Below, piece after piece: positions 24,290 to 34,919 of a DNA stretch of 43,534 nucleotides. The position numbers and the translations under genes are program-made. The notes below the pieces were generated by a model that made no database searches, was not told the origin of the DNA, and worked only from the letters and a program-made list of their open reading frames with translations. This DNA is from Acidobacteriota bacterium (GTDB lineage: Bacteria; Acidobacteriota; Vicinamibacteria; Marinacidobacterales; SMYC01): the NCBI GenBank assembly GCA_004356105.1, contig SMYC01000283.1, positions 1-43,534 on the forward strand, in the 5' to 3' direction. Every line of letters begins with the position of its first letter. Position 1 is the stretch's first letter.

Positions 24290-25201
24290 CTAGGGCGTGG
24301 GTGGTGTCTTGCTGCGTCGTTCGCGCGGGCGCTCGGCCCAGCGAAGCTTCTGCCGCAAAACGCGAAAGTAGTTCTTGTCGCGAACGCTCACTAGCTTGAC
24401 GGCGTTGCGGCTCTTGCGGACCCGAATGATGTCGCCAGGCTCGAGCAACTCGCTGACCTGCCCGTCGAACGTTATGTAGACCTCTCCGGGATCGCCCCGG
24501 AGCGTGAGCGTGACGATGGAGCGATCGGGGATGACCACCGGTCGATAGGCCAAAGTGTGCGGGCAAATCGGCGTCAAGATCATCGTTTCGAGTTTCGGAT
24601 GGATGATGGGGCCGCCCGCCGCGAGCGAATAGGCCGTCGAGCCCGTCGGCGTCGAGACGATGAGCCCGTCGGCGCGGATGATAGCGACGAATTGATGGTC
24701 GACATCGACACTCACTTCGATGATGCGGGCGATGGCGCCTTTGGTGATCACGGCGTCGTTGAGCACACGCTCGGTGAGGATGACCTCGCCCTTGCGCTCG
24801 AGCTCGGCGGTTAGAAGCGATCGGTGCTCGATGCTCACATCGCCGTCGACGATTTTCTCGAGTGTCTCGTAGAGATCTTTCAGCGCGACGTCGGTGAGAA
24901 ATCCGAGACTTCCGAGGTTGACGCCAAGGATCGGAACTTGCCGTGAGCGCATGGCGCGAACGACCGAGAGCAGCGTACCGTCACCGCCAAGGACGATGAA
25001 CATGTCCGCGTCCTTCGGCATCTTGTCGAGTGAAAAGCTCGCTCCCGTTCCGACTCTCGTCGCGAGCACCGACTCGAGCGCGTGCTTGATGCCGCGCTCG
25101 TCGAGCCATTTGGTGAGGTCTTGAATGATGCTCTTCGCTTCTTTGGCATGCCCTTTAGCGACGATGGCGACTTTCTTCAGTTTCAGCTTCTTGTCTTTCA
25201 T
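24290..25201 (-). CDS. nadK: NAD kinase
   Basis: This enzyme phosphorylates NAD to NADP, the only route to NADP in the cell. The 303-residue product has the GGDGTLL motif after a Rossmann strand (MFIVLGGDGTLLSVVRAM), the NLGSLGFLTD block and the glycine-rich STPTGSTAYSLAAGGPI substrate loop, all diagnostic of NadK. The N-terminus is slightly long and lysine-rich, and the C-terminus extends past the core with a basic tail. The ATG overlaps the tlyA stop by 4 bp. It is the last gene of the block. The usual recN neighbour is absent. Confidence 0.95.
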   Translation of the reverse strand: MKDKKLKLKKVAIVAKGHAKEAKSIIQDLTKWLDERGIKHALESVLATRVGTGASFSLDKMPKDADMFIVLGGDGTLLSVVRAMRSRQVPILGVNLGSLGFLTDVALKDLYETLEKIVDGDVSIEHRSLLTAELERKGEVILTERVLNDAVITKGAIARIIEVSVDVDHQFVAIIRADGLIVSTPTGSTAYSLAAGGPIIHPKLETMILTPICPHTLAYRPVVIPDRSIVTLTLRGDPGEVYITFDGQVSELLEPGDIIRVRKSRNAVKLVSVRDKNYFRVLRQKLRWAERPRERRSKTPPTP

Positions 25202-25935
25202 GAGGATGCTTTCGCCAGCAAGAAGAATTCCTGATTGCCGTCAGCACCCTTCAGCACGGAAGGTGTTGTGGCAAGTACTTCGAGACCGAGCTTCAGAACA
25301 GTTTCTTTGACGCTCGAGACGGCTTTTTCGTGTTTACTCGGATCGTGCACGAGGCCGCCGCGCTCGATCTCGCTCGGACTCAGCTCGAATTGCGGCTTGA
25401 CGAGCATCAAGATATGACCGCTCGGCTTCAATATTGCCTTCAGCGCCGGCAAGACTTTCGTGAGCGAGATGAAAGAGACGTCGATGGTAACGAGCGCGAA
25501 AGGCTCCGGAAAATCCTCCGCCGTCAGGTAGCGTGCATTCACCTCATCGCGCACGTGCACTCTCGGATCGGAGTAGATCTTCCAATCGAGCTGCGCCTGG
25601 CCGACATCGACAGCCGTCACTTCAAGAGCCCCGCGTTGTAGCAGGCAATCGGTGAACCCGCCGGTGGAGGCACCTATGTCGAGCACGTGCAGACCGGTCA
25701 CATCGAGCGTTAGCGCATCGAGGACTCCGGCGAGCTTCTCGCCGCCCCGTCCCACGAATGTTTTCAGGGGTCGGCGCCAGCGTAGCTCGGCGTCCTCTGC
25801 TACGACAGCGCCCGGTTTGTCGACGGGCGTGTCGTCGACAAGAAGCTCGCCGGCGAGAATGAGCCGCTTCGCTTTCTCACGCGTCGGGACCATGCCACGT
25901 TCTACGACGAGCTTGTCGACGCGCTTTTGTGCCAT
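25198..25935 (-). CDS. tlyA: TlyA-family rRNA 2'-O-methyltransferase
   Basis: TlyA methylates 16S and 23S rRNA cytidines with S-adenosylmethionine. The 245-residue protein has an S4 RNA-binding domain at the N-terminus (about 4-65) with KRLILAGELLVDDTPVDKPG, and an FtsJ-like Rossmann methyltransferase domain beginning at LDIGASTGGFTDCLLQRGA. The conserved VDVGQAQLDWKI block and a LVKPQFE motif follow. It lies 12 bp downstream of ispA and overlaps nadK by 4 bp. The haemolysin name given to this family is misleading; a methyltransferase role is more likely. Confidence 0.94.
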   Translation of the reverse strand: MAQKRVDKLVVERGMVPTREKAKRLILAGELLVDDTPVDKPGAVVAEDAELRWRRPLKTFVGRGGEKLAGVLDALTLDVTGLHVLDIGASTGGFTDCLLQRGALEVTAVDVGQAQLDWKIYSDPRVHVRDEVNARYLTAEDFPEPFALVTIDVSFISLTKVLPALKAILKPSGHILMLVKPQFELSPSEIERGGLVHDPSKHEKAVSSVKETVLKLGLEVLATTPSVLKGADGNQEFFLLAKASS

Positions 25936-25947
25936 CGTCGGTGGTGG

Positions 25948-26871
25948 TCAGGAGGTTCGGCGAAGGAACCGCTTGGCGAGCTCGGCCAGAGGTTCGGCGC
26001 GCTCACCGAAAGGAACGAGCGCGTCGAGGGCCTTCGCCACCAGCTCCTGAGCTTTCTCACGGGCCTTGTCGATCCCATGCATTTGTGGATAGGCGGCTTT
26101 GCCGGCTCGGGCGTCCTTGCCCGCCGACTTTCCGAGTGTGTGGGCCGTTCCCGTCACATCGAGAATATCATCGATAATTTGGAAGGCTAGTCCTATGTGC
26201 TCGCCGTATAGTGTTAGGCCTGCGATGTCGTCTTCGGAGCCGCCACCGATAATCGCGCCGACCTCCGCTGCCGCGCGAATGAGAGCGCCCGTTTTAAGGC
26301 GATGGATGAACTCGAGGCCCGCGGCGTCGGCGGGCGTCCGCTCGGCCTCGAGATCGGCGACTTGGCCGCCCACCATGCCGCTGGCGCCGGACGCTGCCGC
26401 GAGCCGCGCGACCGCGCGCAGCCGCTTCTCGGAATCAACGGGCGAGTCGCCTTCCGCGAGCACCTTGAACGCATGGGTCTGGAGCGCGTCTCCCGCGAGG
26501 ATGGCGATGGCGTCACCGAAGACCACATGAGAGGCCGGTTTTCCACGACGGAGTGAATCGTCGTCCATGGCAGGGAGGTCGTCATGCACGAGCGAATAGG
26601 TGTGGATCATCTCGAACGCGGCCGCCGCGGGTAAGGCGTCTTCCATACGACCGGAAACCGCCTCCGCGCACGCCAATACGAGAATCGGCCGCATCCGTTT
26701 ACCCCCGGCAAACAGGCTGTAGCGCACCGCACGAGAGATAGTCGCAGGCGGCGTGTCCTCGCCGGGCACGCACCTGTCGAGAAACGACTCGATGAGGGCA
26801 GCTCTCTCGGCCAGATAATCGTCGAACGGGATGCTTGTGTCCCTGGACTGACGGCTCACGACAGGTTTCAT
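25948..26871 (-). CDS. ispA: Polyprenyl (farnesyl/geranylgeranyl) diphosphate synthase
   Basis: The enzyme adds isopentenyl units to allylic diphosphates to make the C15/C20 precursors of quinones and carotenoids. The 307-residue product has both aspartate-rich motifs: DDLPAMDDD (first, with FARM region HTYSLVHDD) and DDILD (second, SARM). The conserved GGKRMRP and the YSLFAGGK-like start region are present. The ATG at 26871 overlaps the xseB stop (ATGA); the longer frame adds a low-complexity leader. Product length cannot be set without the residues flanking FARM being modelled. The gene lies in the conserved xseA-xseB-ispA order; dxs, which often follows, is absent here. Confidence 0.93.
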   Translation of the reverse strand: MKPVVSRQSRDTSIPFDDYLAERAALIESFLDRCVPGEDTPPATISRAVRYSLFAGGKRMRPILVLACAEAVSGRMEDALPAAAAFEMIHTYSLVHDDLPAMDDDSLRRGKPASHVVFGDAIAILAGDALQTHAFKVLAEGDSPVDSEKRLRAVARLAAASGASGMVGGQVADLEAERTPADAAGLEFIHRLKTGALIRAAAEVGAIIGGGSEDDIAGLTLYGEHIGLAFQIIDDILDVTGTAHTLGKSAGKDARAGKAAYPQMHGIDKAREKAQELVAKALDALVPFGERAEPLAELAKRFLRRTS

Positions 26872-27122
26872 TCGTCGAGCTCCAAAGGTTTGCGACCCAC
26901 CGGCTCCCCGTCCTCGTTGGTTTGGAGCACCTCGATACGTTTTTCCGCTTCCTCGAGCTTGCTGTTGCAAAAACGCGCTAGCCCCACGCCGTGCTCGTAG
27001 CGCGCGAGCGATTTCTCGAGACTCAGATCGCCTTGTTCGAGCTCGCGCACGATGGCCTCGAGGGTTTTGAGCGCGTCCTCGAAATCCTTCGGCGTGATGT
27101 CTTCAGGTTGTTCGCTCGTCAT
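26868..27122 (-). CDS. xseB: Exodeoxyribonuclease VII small subunit
   Basis: The 84-residue subunit joins XseA to form exonuclease VII, which degrades single-stranded DNA. The family motif is clear: FEDALKTLEAIVRELEQGDL followed by SLEKSLARYEHGVGLARFC. It overlaps xseA by 20 bp upstream and ispA by 4 bp downstream, so translation of all three is probably coupled. Confidence 0.95.
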   Translation of the reverse strand: MTSEQPEDITPKDFEDALKTLEAIVRELEQGDLSLEKSLARYEHGVGLARFCNSKLEEAEKRIEVLQTNEDGEPVGRKPLELDE

Positions 27123-28485
27123 CTTTGTCTTCCACCCGGCAGTGAAGACTACCTTTGTCGAGATCGACTCGCACCGCGTCGCCTACCGCCGCGTCGGCCG
27201 CTCGACGCAGAAGTCTACCTTGAGCCGTCCACGTAAGGCTATAGCCACGACCGAGAACACCGAGAGGGGAGAGCGCGTCGAGCTTGGCGCCGAGTCTGCC
27301 GAGCGTCCGGTGGGCCCCCTCCCTTGTTTTAAGCTCGGCTGCGTCGAGACGCCCGGATAAGGCCGAGAGCGTGGCGCGCGCCTGGCCGAGCTTGTGGTCT
27401 ATCCGCTGCGCTTCGAGCCGCCTGGTGGTCTCGTCGAGGCGTTTTGCGAGTGTCGCGAGGCGCCGTTCGACGAGGCCCCGGATGCGGTAATCGGCCTCGT
27501 CGACTTGCTGGCTGCGGCGCTCGACGCCGTGGCGAACCGCCATGAAAGCATGATGGGCCGCGACTCGCTGCACCTTCGCCTCGAGTCGATCGCGCCCGGC
27601 GAGGACGGCCTTGTCCAATCGCCCTTTCAGAACCGTGACGTGCCTGAGGAAATCTTCCTTGCGCTCCACCACAATCTCCGCGGCGGCCGAAGGTGTTGCG
27701 GCGCGTCGGTCGGCCACGAAATCCGCGATGGTGAAATCTGCCTCGTGTCCAACCGCGCTCACGACTGGGATGGCTGATGTTGCAATCGCCCGCGCGACCG
27801 ACTCCTCGTTGAACGGCCATAGATCTTCTAGAGATCCTCCGCCGCGGGTCACGATGAGCACGTCGAAACCGCCCAAGCGATTCAAGACCCGGACACCTTG
27901 GGCGATCTCCGCCGCGGCCATGCTTCCTTGCACTTTGGCGGGGTAGACGAGCACCTCGAGATTCGGATAGCGCCTGTGGAGGATACGGCACACGTCGCGT
28001 ACGGCGTCCCCCGAAGGCGAAGTGACGATCCCTACCCGTTGCGGCAGAAGCGGGAGAGGTCGCTTGAGGCTCTCGGCGAACAGGCCCTCTTTTTCGAGCT
28101 TGGCTTTCAGCTGTTCAAAAGCGAGCTGGAGCTCTCCTTTTCCGCGCGGCTCGATCCGCTTCACTCGAATCTGATAGTTGCCCCGCGGCTCGTAGACGGT
28201 AATGTGACCCCAGACGAGCACCGCCATCCCATCCTCGGGACGAAAGCGCACGCGTCGCGCGTCGCTCTGAAACATCACGGCGGAAATCTGTGCCTGGTCG
28301 TCCTTGAGCGTGAAGTAACGGTGACCCGAGGAGGGGCGTTTCAAGTTCGAAAGCTCGCCGGCAATCCAGATCCCGGTGAAGGCGTTTTCGAGATGGTTCT
28401 TGATGTGGCGCGTGATCTCGCCGACCGAGTAAATCGTACGTTCCGCGTCGCGACTCACTGAGGAGGACGAGGACGAGGACGACAC
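27103..28485 (-). CDS. xseA: Exodeoxyribonuclease VII large subunit
   Basis: The catalytic subunit of exonuclease VII, about 460 residues. It has an N-terminal OB-fold (YSVGEITRHIKNHLENAFTG, then WIAGELSNLKRPSSGHRYFT), a catalytic core with GIVTSPSGDAVRDV and VLIVTRGGGSLEDLWPFN, and a long coiled coil near the C-terminus. The start is not certain. GTG at 28485, with TAGGAA just before it, gives a serine-rich leader; a GTG at 28458 is a second choice. The longer frame overlaps the upstream gene and has no support. It follows the ymdB stop by five bases. Confidence 0.92.
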   Translation of the reverse strand: MSSSSSSSSVSRDAERTIYSVGEITRHIKNHLENAFTGIWIAGELSNLKRPSSGHRYFTLKDDQAQISAVMFQSDARRVRFRPEDGMAVLVWGHITVYEPRGNYQIRVKRIEPRGKGELQLAFEQLKAKLEKEGLFAESLKRPLPLLPQRVGIVTSPSGDAVRDVCRILHRRYPNLEVLVYPAKVQGSMAAAEIAQGVRVLNRLGGFDVLIVTRGGGSLEDLWPFNEESVARAIATSAIPVVSAVGHEADFTIADFVADRRAATPSAAAEIVVERKEDFLRHVTVLKGRLDKAVLAGRDRLEAKVQRVAAHHAFMAVRHGVERRSQQVDEADYRIRGLVERRLATLAKRLDETTRRLEAQRIDHKLGQARATLSALSGRLDAAELKTREGAHRTLGRLGAKLDALSPLGVLGRGYSLTWTAQGRLLRRAADAAVGDAVRVDLDKGSLHCRVEDKDDERTT

Positions 28486-28490
28486 TTTTC

Positions 28491-29284
28491 CTACGGGCTT
28501 GAGAGGTCCGCTTCCGTGAGCTTGAAGCGCTTGATGTCGCGAGCGAGCCCGGTCTCCTCGTCGATATCGATGATGACGCCGCACATCCAAGGGTTCGCCT
28601 TCGCGGTCTCGAACTTGGTGGGGATCCCTTTCAAAAAGCGAGGGAGCGATGTTTCGGGTGCTATGCCGATGACGGAATCATAGGGGCCGCACATACCGAG
28701 ATCGGTGATATAGGCCGTGCCTTTGGGGAGGATACGCTCATCCGCGGTGGGAACGTGGGTATGGGTTCCCACCATTGCGGAAACGCGTCCGTCGAGATAC
28801 CAGGCCATCGCCATTTTCTCGGACGTTGCCTCGCCGTGAAAGTCGATGAGGATGAACTTCGTCTTCTTGCTGAGGGTCTCGAGCTCGCGGTCGATGCCTT
28901 GGAAGGGACAATCGATGATGGGCATGAAGACGCGGCCCTGCAAGTTGACGACGGCGACGTCGAGCCCTGACGCGGTGGTGGCGACGTAGCTTCCGCCCCC
29001 TTGGCACGAATCGGGGTAGTTGATCGGGCGCAAGAGGCGGGGCTCGCGATCGATATAGCCGAGAATCTCTCTCTTGTCCCAGACGTGGTTTCCGGTCGTG
29101 AGCACGTCGACACCCGCCTCGAAGAGCTGGTCCGCGATATCCGGCGTGACGCCGAAGCCGGCCGCGGCGTTCTCTACGTTGATGACGATGAGGTCGAAAT
29201 CGTCCCGGCGGCGGAGGTGCCGAAGCCCGTCGCGGACGATCTTACGGCCCGCTTTGCCGACGATGTCGCCGGCGACGAGAAGCT

Positions 29285-29288
<4 letters not shown>
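28491..29288 (-). CDS. ymdB: YmdB-like metallophosphoesterase (TIGR00282 family)
   Basis: YmdB-type enzymes are cyclic-nucleotide phosphodiesterases of the calcineurin-like fold. The 265-residue product shows the family ligands in LLVAGDIVGKAGR, NVENAAAGFG, TTGNHVWDKREI and MVGTHTHVPTADE, all intact. In Bacillus the homologue controls the switch between motility and biofilm; whether that holds here is unknown. The GTG start overlaps the lon stop (GTGA). The gene sits between lon and xseA in the long minus-strand block. Confidence 0.92.
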
Positions 29289-31720
<2,432 letters not shown>

Positions 31721-31732
31721 TGTTGTCTGAGC

Positions 31733-32191
31733 TCAGCTTCCTGCCGTTTCGATTTTCAATCGGAACTCGGATCCTCGACGATCCTCGAGCTTCGGGATCG
31801 TCACCGTGAGCACGCCGTCTGAAAGCTCAGCGCGCGCCTGGGTCAAGTCCGTCGCCTGGTCGATGTAGAGGGAGCGGCTGAATTTGCCAAAGCTTCTCTC
31901 GAGGCAAAGATAGCCTCGCACCGTTTCGTCGACCGGAGGTTTTCGTTTCTCGCCCGAGAGCACGAGCTTTGGCCCTTTGAAGACGACTTCGAGCTCGTCG
32001 ATGCCGAAACCAGGAGCTTCGACGTTGACGACGACGCTTTTTTTCGTCTCGAGAACGTCGACGCGAGGAAACCACTCACCGAGGTCGAGGCCGGGCGCGG
32101 CGCTGTCGATTTGGGCGAGGTGCTCGAAAAGCTTGTTGATGTCTTTTCGCAGACTCGTTGCTTCGGGAAGAGCGTCCCTTTTCTGGACCAT
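31733..32191 (-). CDS. Hsp20 family small heat-shock protein
   Basis: Small heat-shock proteins hold unfolding proteins for refolding by ATP-dependent chaperones. This 152-residue product has the alpha-crystallin core from about 45 to 140: WFPRVDVLETKKSVVVNVEA, GFGIDELEVVFKGPKLVLSG and the C-terminal ELSDGVLTVTIPK block. The ATG at 32191 has AGAGG seven bases upstream and is preferred over the longer frame from 32248. It is the first gene after a predicted promoter and is followed by lon after 12 bp, which makes functional sense. Confidence 0.92.
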   Translation of the reverse strand: MVQKRDALPEATSLRKDINKLFEHLAQIDSAAPGLDLGEWFPRVDVLETKKSVVVNVEAPGFGIDELEVVFKGPKLVLSGEKRKPPVDETVRGYLCLERSFGKFSRSLYIDQATDLTQARAELSDGVLTVTIPKLEDRRGSEFRLKIETAGS

Positions 32192-32219
32192 TATGCCTCT
32201 GGAGGAAAGGATAGACCTG

Positions 32220-32248
32220 ACGGTAACACACGCAGTTACGCCCGTCAA
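32220..32248 (-). promoter_or_regulatory. Predicted sigma-70 type promoter of hsp20-lon with inverted repeat
   Basis: On the minus strand TTGACG (32248-32243) and TACCGT (32225-32220) are separated by 17 bases, placing the start near 32213 and a leader of about 20 bases. The -35 box is good; the -10 box is weak. Inside lies an inverted repeat, GTAAC-7-GTTAC (32223-32239), which could be a repressor site. It does not match the CIRCE element. Confidence 0.45.
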
Positions 32249-32312
32249 AGGAAGGAGCGCGACGTTTCAGTACGCGGGTAGCCGGCGGCAGATAGCCGGT
32301 AGCAGAAGTGAG

Positions 32313-34013
32313 CTACAGACGCTTGACAACGATAACCGTGACGTCGTCCGTCGCAGGACGGCCCTTGGTGTAGGTCTCGACGTCGCTTTGGATGAGTTTT
32401 TCGAGCTCCACGACGGATAGCGACGCGTTTTTCTTCACGAGCTCGGCAAGGCGGTCCTCACCGTACTCTTCCTCGTCGTCGCCCCATGCTTCGCTGATGC
32501 CGTCGGTGAAGATACAGAGAATGTCCCCGGGCAACATCTCGGTCTCGCCTTCCGTGAACGGCGCAGAGTCGAAAAGCCCGAGCACCGTGCCGCCTTCCTC
32601 GAGGCGCTCGATGGAGTTTGTACTCTTCCGGTAGACGATTGGCGGGATGTGTCCGGCGTTGACGTAGCGCATCTTTCCCGAGGTTGTGTCGAGATCGCAC
32701 AGAAAAAACGTCGCGTAGAACTGCGGTGGCGAATTATCGAAAACGACCCCGTTCGTCTGGCTGATGATGTCGACCACCGTCTTTTCGCGCTTGGTTGCGA
32801 AGTGGATCGTAGCCCGCAACACCATCATCATGAGCGCCGCGCCCGCGCCTTTGCCCGAGACGTCGCCGAGAGCCACGAACAACCCGCCCTTCCGCTCGAT
32901 GAAATCGTAATAGTCGCCGCCGATCGTGTAGCAGGGCGTGTTCGTGCCGACGAGCTCCCACCCCTCGATGGAAGGCGCACCGCTTGGCAAACGGCCTTGC
33001 TGGATATCACCGGCGAGCTCGAGCTCGCGCTCCATGCGCTTTTTCTCGATCATCTCGTCGAGAAGTCTGGAGTTCTCGAGCTTGACGGCCGCGACGTTGG
33101 CGAGCGATGTGAGAAGCGTGAGGTCGTCCTGACTAAAGGAATTCTCCCTTACGAGACTATCGACGTAGATGAGCCCCATTACGGACTCATCGTGCCAAAG
33201 AGGCACGCACATCGCGGAGCGTATGCCGAGCGAAACGATGGACTGTTGCTTGTCGAACCTCGGGTCGCTGAGCGCGTTGTTCGTCAGGATGGAGACCTTC
33301 TCCTCTACCACCTTGTCGGCGATCGAACGACTGAAAGAGATCTCTTCGTCGGGATCCTTGCCGCTGCTCGTTCGGACCGATTTGACCTGCAGGTCGCCGT
33401 TCGATAGCAGCATCAGGACGCCGCGCTCGGCGCGGATCACTTTGAATGCGAGCTCGAGGATGAAGGCGAGGAGCTCGTCGACGGGGCGGTTACTAATGAG
33501 CGCCATGCTCGCTTGGCTAAGGGCGCTCAAAATCTGGTTTTGCTTTCGGATGCGGGCGGACTCGTCCGCGTGGACGCGTTTCGCGGGGCTCGTATCGCCC
33601 AAGTTGTCCCACGTGTCCTCCTGCGGCCTCGCCGCGGCCAGAAGTTGTTTGGTCGGGAGGACAACCGTTCCCTCCGTGTCGAAGCCGCCCGGCGTAAGCC
33701 GGACGTTAGCGGAAGTGTCGTCGACGAACGTCAGCTGTTGGTCGCCGAGCGTGATCACGTCGTCGTTTTGGAGCGGGATGATGCGGGCGATCTTCTCGCC
33801 GTTCACATAGGTTCCGTTGCGACTCTCGAGGTCGGCAATCGTGAAGTCGCCTTCATCGTTGCGGATCTCCGCGTGGTGGCGTGAGAGCCATTGGTCCGCT
33901 AAGACGAGGTCGTTTCGCTTGGAGCGACCAATGCTGATGACGTCCTTCTCGAGAGGAAAATGATAGGCCTCTCCGTGAAGGGGCTTGACGACGAGCTCTG
34001 GAGTGCTTGCCAT
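32313..34013 (-). CDS. FHA-GAF-PP2C (SpoIIE/RsbU-type) serine phosphatase
   Basis: The 566-residue protein joins three domains. An FHA domain (about 20-95) with IGRSKRNDLVLAD, SRHHAEI and RNGTYVNG binds phosphothreonine. A GAF domain (about 165-320) senses a small ligand or redox state. A SpoIIE/RsbU PP2C phosphatase follows (about 345-566) with GGDYYDF, DVSGKGAGAALMM and FTDGISEAWG, in which the metal-binding aspartates are intact. Such proteins dephosphorylate anti-sigma antagonists in partner-switching. No RsbV/RsbW pair is in the window, so the target must lie elsewhere. It follows the CarD-like gene by 69 bp. Confidence 0.9.
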   Translation of the reverse strand: MASTPELVVKPLHGEAYHFPLEKDVISIGRSKRNDLVLADQWLSRHHAEIRNDEGDFTIADLESRNGTYVNGEKIARIIPLQNDDVITLGDQQLTFVDDTSANVRLTPGGFDTEGTVVLPTKQLLAAARPQEDTWDNLGDTSPAKRVHADESARIRKQNQILSALSQASMALISNRPVDELLAFILELAFKVIRAERGVLMLLSNGDLQVKSVRTSSGKDPDEEISFSRSIADKVVEEKVSILTNNALSDPRFDKQQSIVSLGIRSAMCVPLWHDESVMGLIYVDSLVRENSFSQDDLTLLTSLANVAAVKLENSRLLDEMIEKKRMERELELAGDIQQGRLPSGAPSIEGWELVGTNTPCYTIGGDYYDFIERKGGLFVALGDVSGKGAGAALMMMVLRATIHFATKREKTVVDIISQTNGVVFDNSPPQFYATFFLCDLDTTSGKMRYVNAGHIPPIVYRKSTNSIERLEEGGTVLGLFDSAPFTEGETEMLPGDILCIFTDGISEAWGDDEEEYGEDRLAELVKKNASLSVVELEKLIQSDVETYTKGRPATDDVTVIVVKRL

Positions 34014-34082
34014 GCCGACGAAACTCGGACCGAAAGTCGCTAGCTTACGCGAAGCCTCCAGCCGGATACAATGCTACTGGCT

Positions 34083-34919
34083 TCAAAGCGGGTTCTCCTC
34101 GTCCAAGGCGCGCGCGGGCGCTGAAGGCTCGGACGCCCCCGCGGATAGCTCGGGTGTCTCGGACAGATCAGGCGTCTCGGTCTCAGCCGTCTCAGTCCCA
34201 GCGGTCTCAGTCCCAGCGGTCTCAGTCCCAGCGGTCTCGGTCTGAGCCGTCTCAGGCTCATCCCTCTCGGCTTTCTGGATTTCGATTTGGATGCCCGGAT
34301 CCGGTTGGGCAGCCGCCAAATCGTCCGCGCTCGAGGCCTCTTCTGCTTTTCGCTGCTGGCGCGCGGCTCGACGACGCTCCTTGGCCTCTTCTTTTTCCTT
34401 GCGCTCGTGCTCGGCCAAGGACTCTTGAAGGACGCGGGTCATGAACGCTTGAGCTTCGGCTCGGGTGCAATCTCTGGAAAGCGACACTTCCGCGGCGAGC
34501 CAGCTTCGAATTTTCTTGCGCGTCAGCTCTTCCTCGCGATCGAGGCCCTCCGTTTGGCGCAGCAGGTGAAGCTGTTTCAGCGCTCGCGAAAGCGCTTCGG
34601 GGGAGCCGTCTACGATGAGCTGTTCCGTGAGCGCGTGGCGCTCGTCCTCATCCTCGATGGGCTCCTCGAACTCAGACGAGAGAACGCGCTTGATCTCTTC
34701 AGAAGCCCTCCCTGCCGGTCGGAGGTTGAGCTGGGGTACGCGGGCGAGAGGGATCAGGATACGGCTGCCCTCCTCCAAATCCTCGAGCTCCAAAAGCTCC
34801 GTCCCGGGTGCTGCACGGTCTTGTGTGACCCCCCGATAAATACAGTGGCCGAGCTTTGGGTAGAACACTGGCTCGCCGGGCTCCGGGAGCCCCAAAAGAG
34901 CAGGATTTTCCTGTGCCAC
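34083..34919 (-). CDS. CarD/CdnL-family RNA-polymerase-binding regulator with long repeat tail
   Basis: The N-terminus (about 10-70) carries the CarD/TRCF RNA-polymerase-interacting fold: PVFYPKLGHCIYRGVTQ, with LIPLARVPQLNLRP. A helical region follows (about 90-165) with SEALSRALKQL-like repeats, as in CarD. The last 100 residues are unusual: an acidic linker with an ETAGT-repeat block, coded by five 15-bp units. Typical CdnL proteins end at about 165 residues, so this extension is family-atypical. The GTG start at 34919 has GGGAGGTG four bases upstream. It is the first gene of the minus-strand block and has an inverted repeat just before it. Confidence 0.82.
   Translation of the reverse strand: MAQENPALLGLPEPGEPVFYPKLGHCIYRGVTQDRAAPGTELLELEDLEEGSRILIPLARVPQLNLRPAGRASEEIKRVLSSEFEEPIEDEDERHALTEQLIVDGSPEALSRALKQLHLLRQTEGLDREEELTRKKIRSWLAAEVSLSRDCTRAEAQAFMTRVLQESLAEHERKEKEEAKERRRAARQQRKAEEASSADDLAAAQPDPGIQIEIQKAERDEPETAQTETAGTETAGTETAGTETAETETPDLSETPELSAGASEPSAPARALDEENPL
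34186..34260 (-). repeat. Five 15-bp tandem units in the CarD-like gene
   Basis: Units such as GCGGTCTCAGTCCCA repeat five times in phase (34186, 34201, 34216, 34231, 34246), with the outer ones diverged. On the minus strand they encode the pentapeptide TAGTE. Because 15 is a multiple of three, copy-number change alters tail length without frameshift. Confidence 0.85.
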
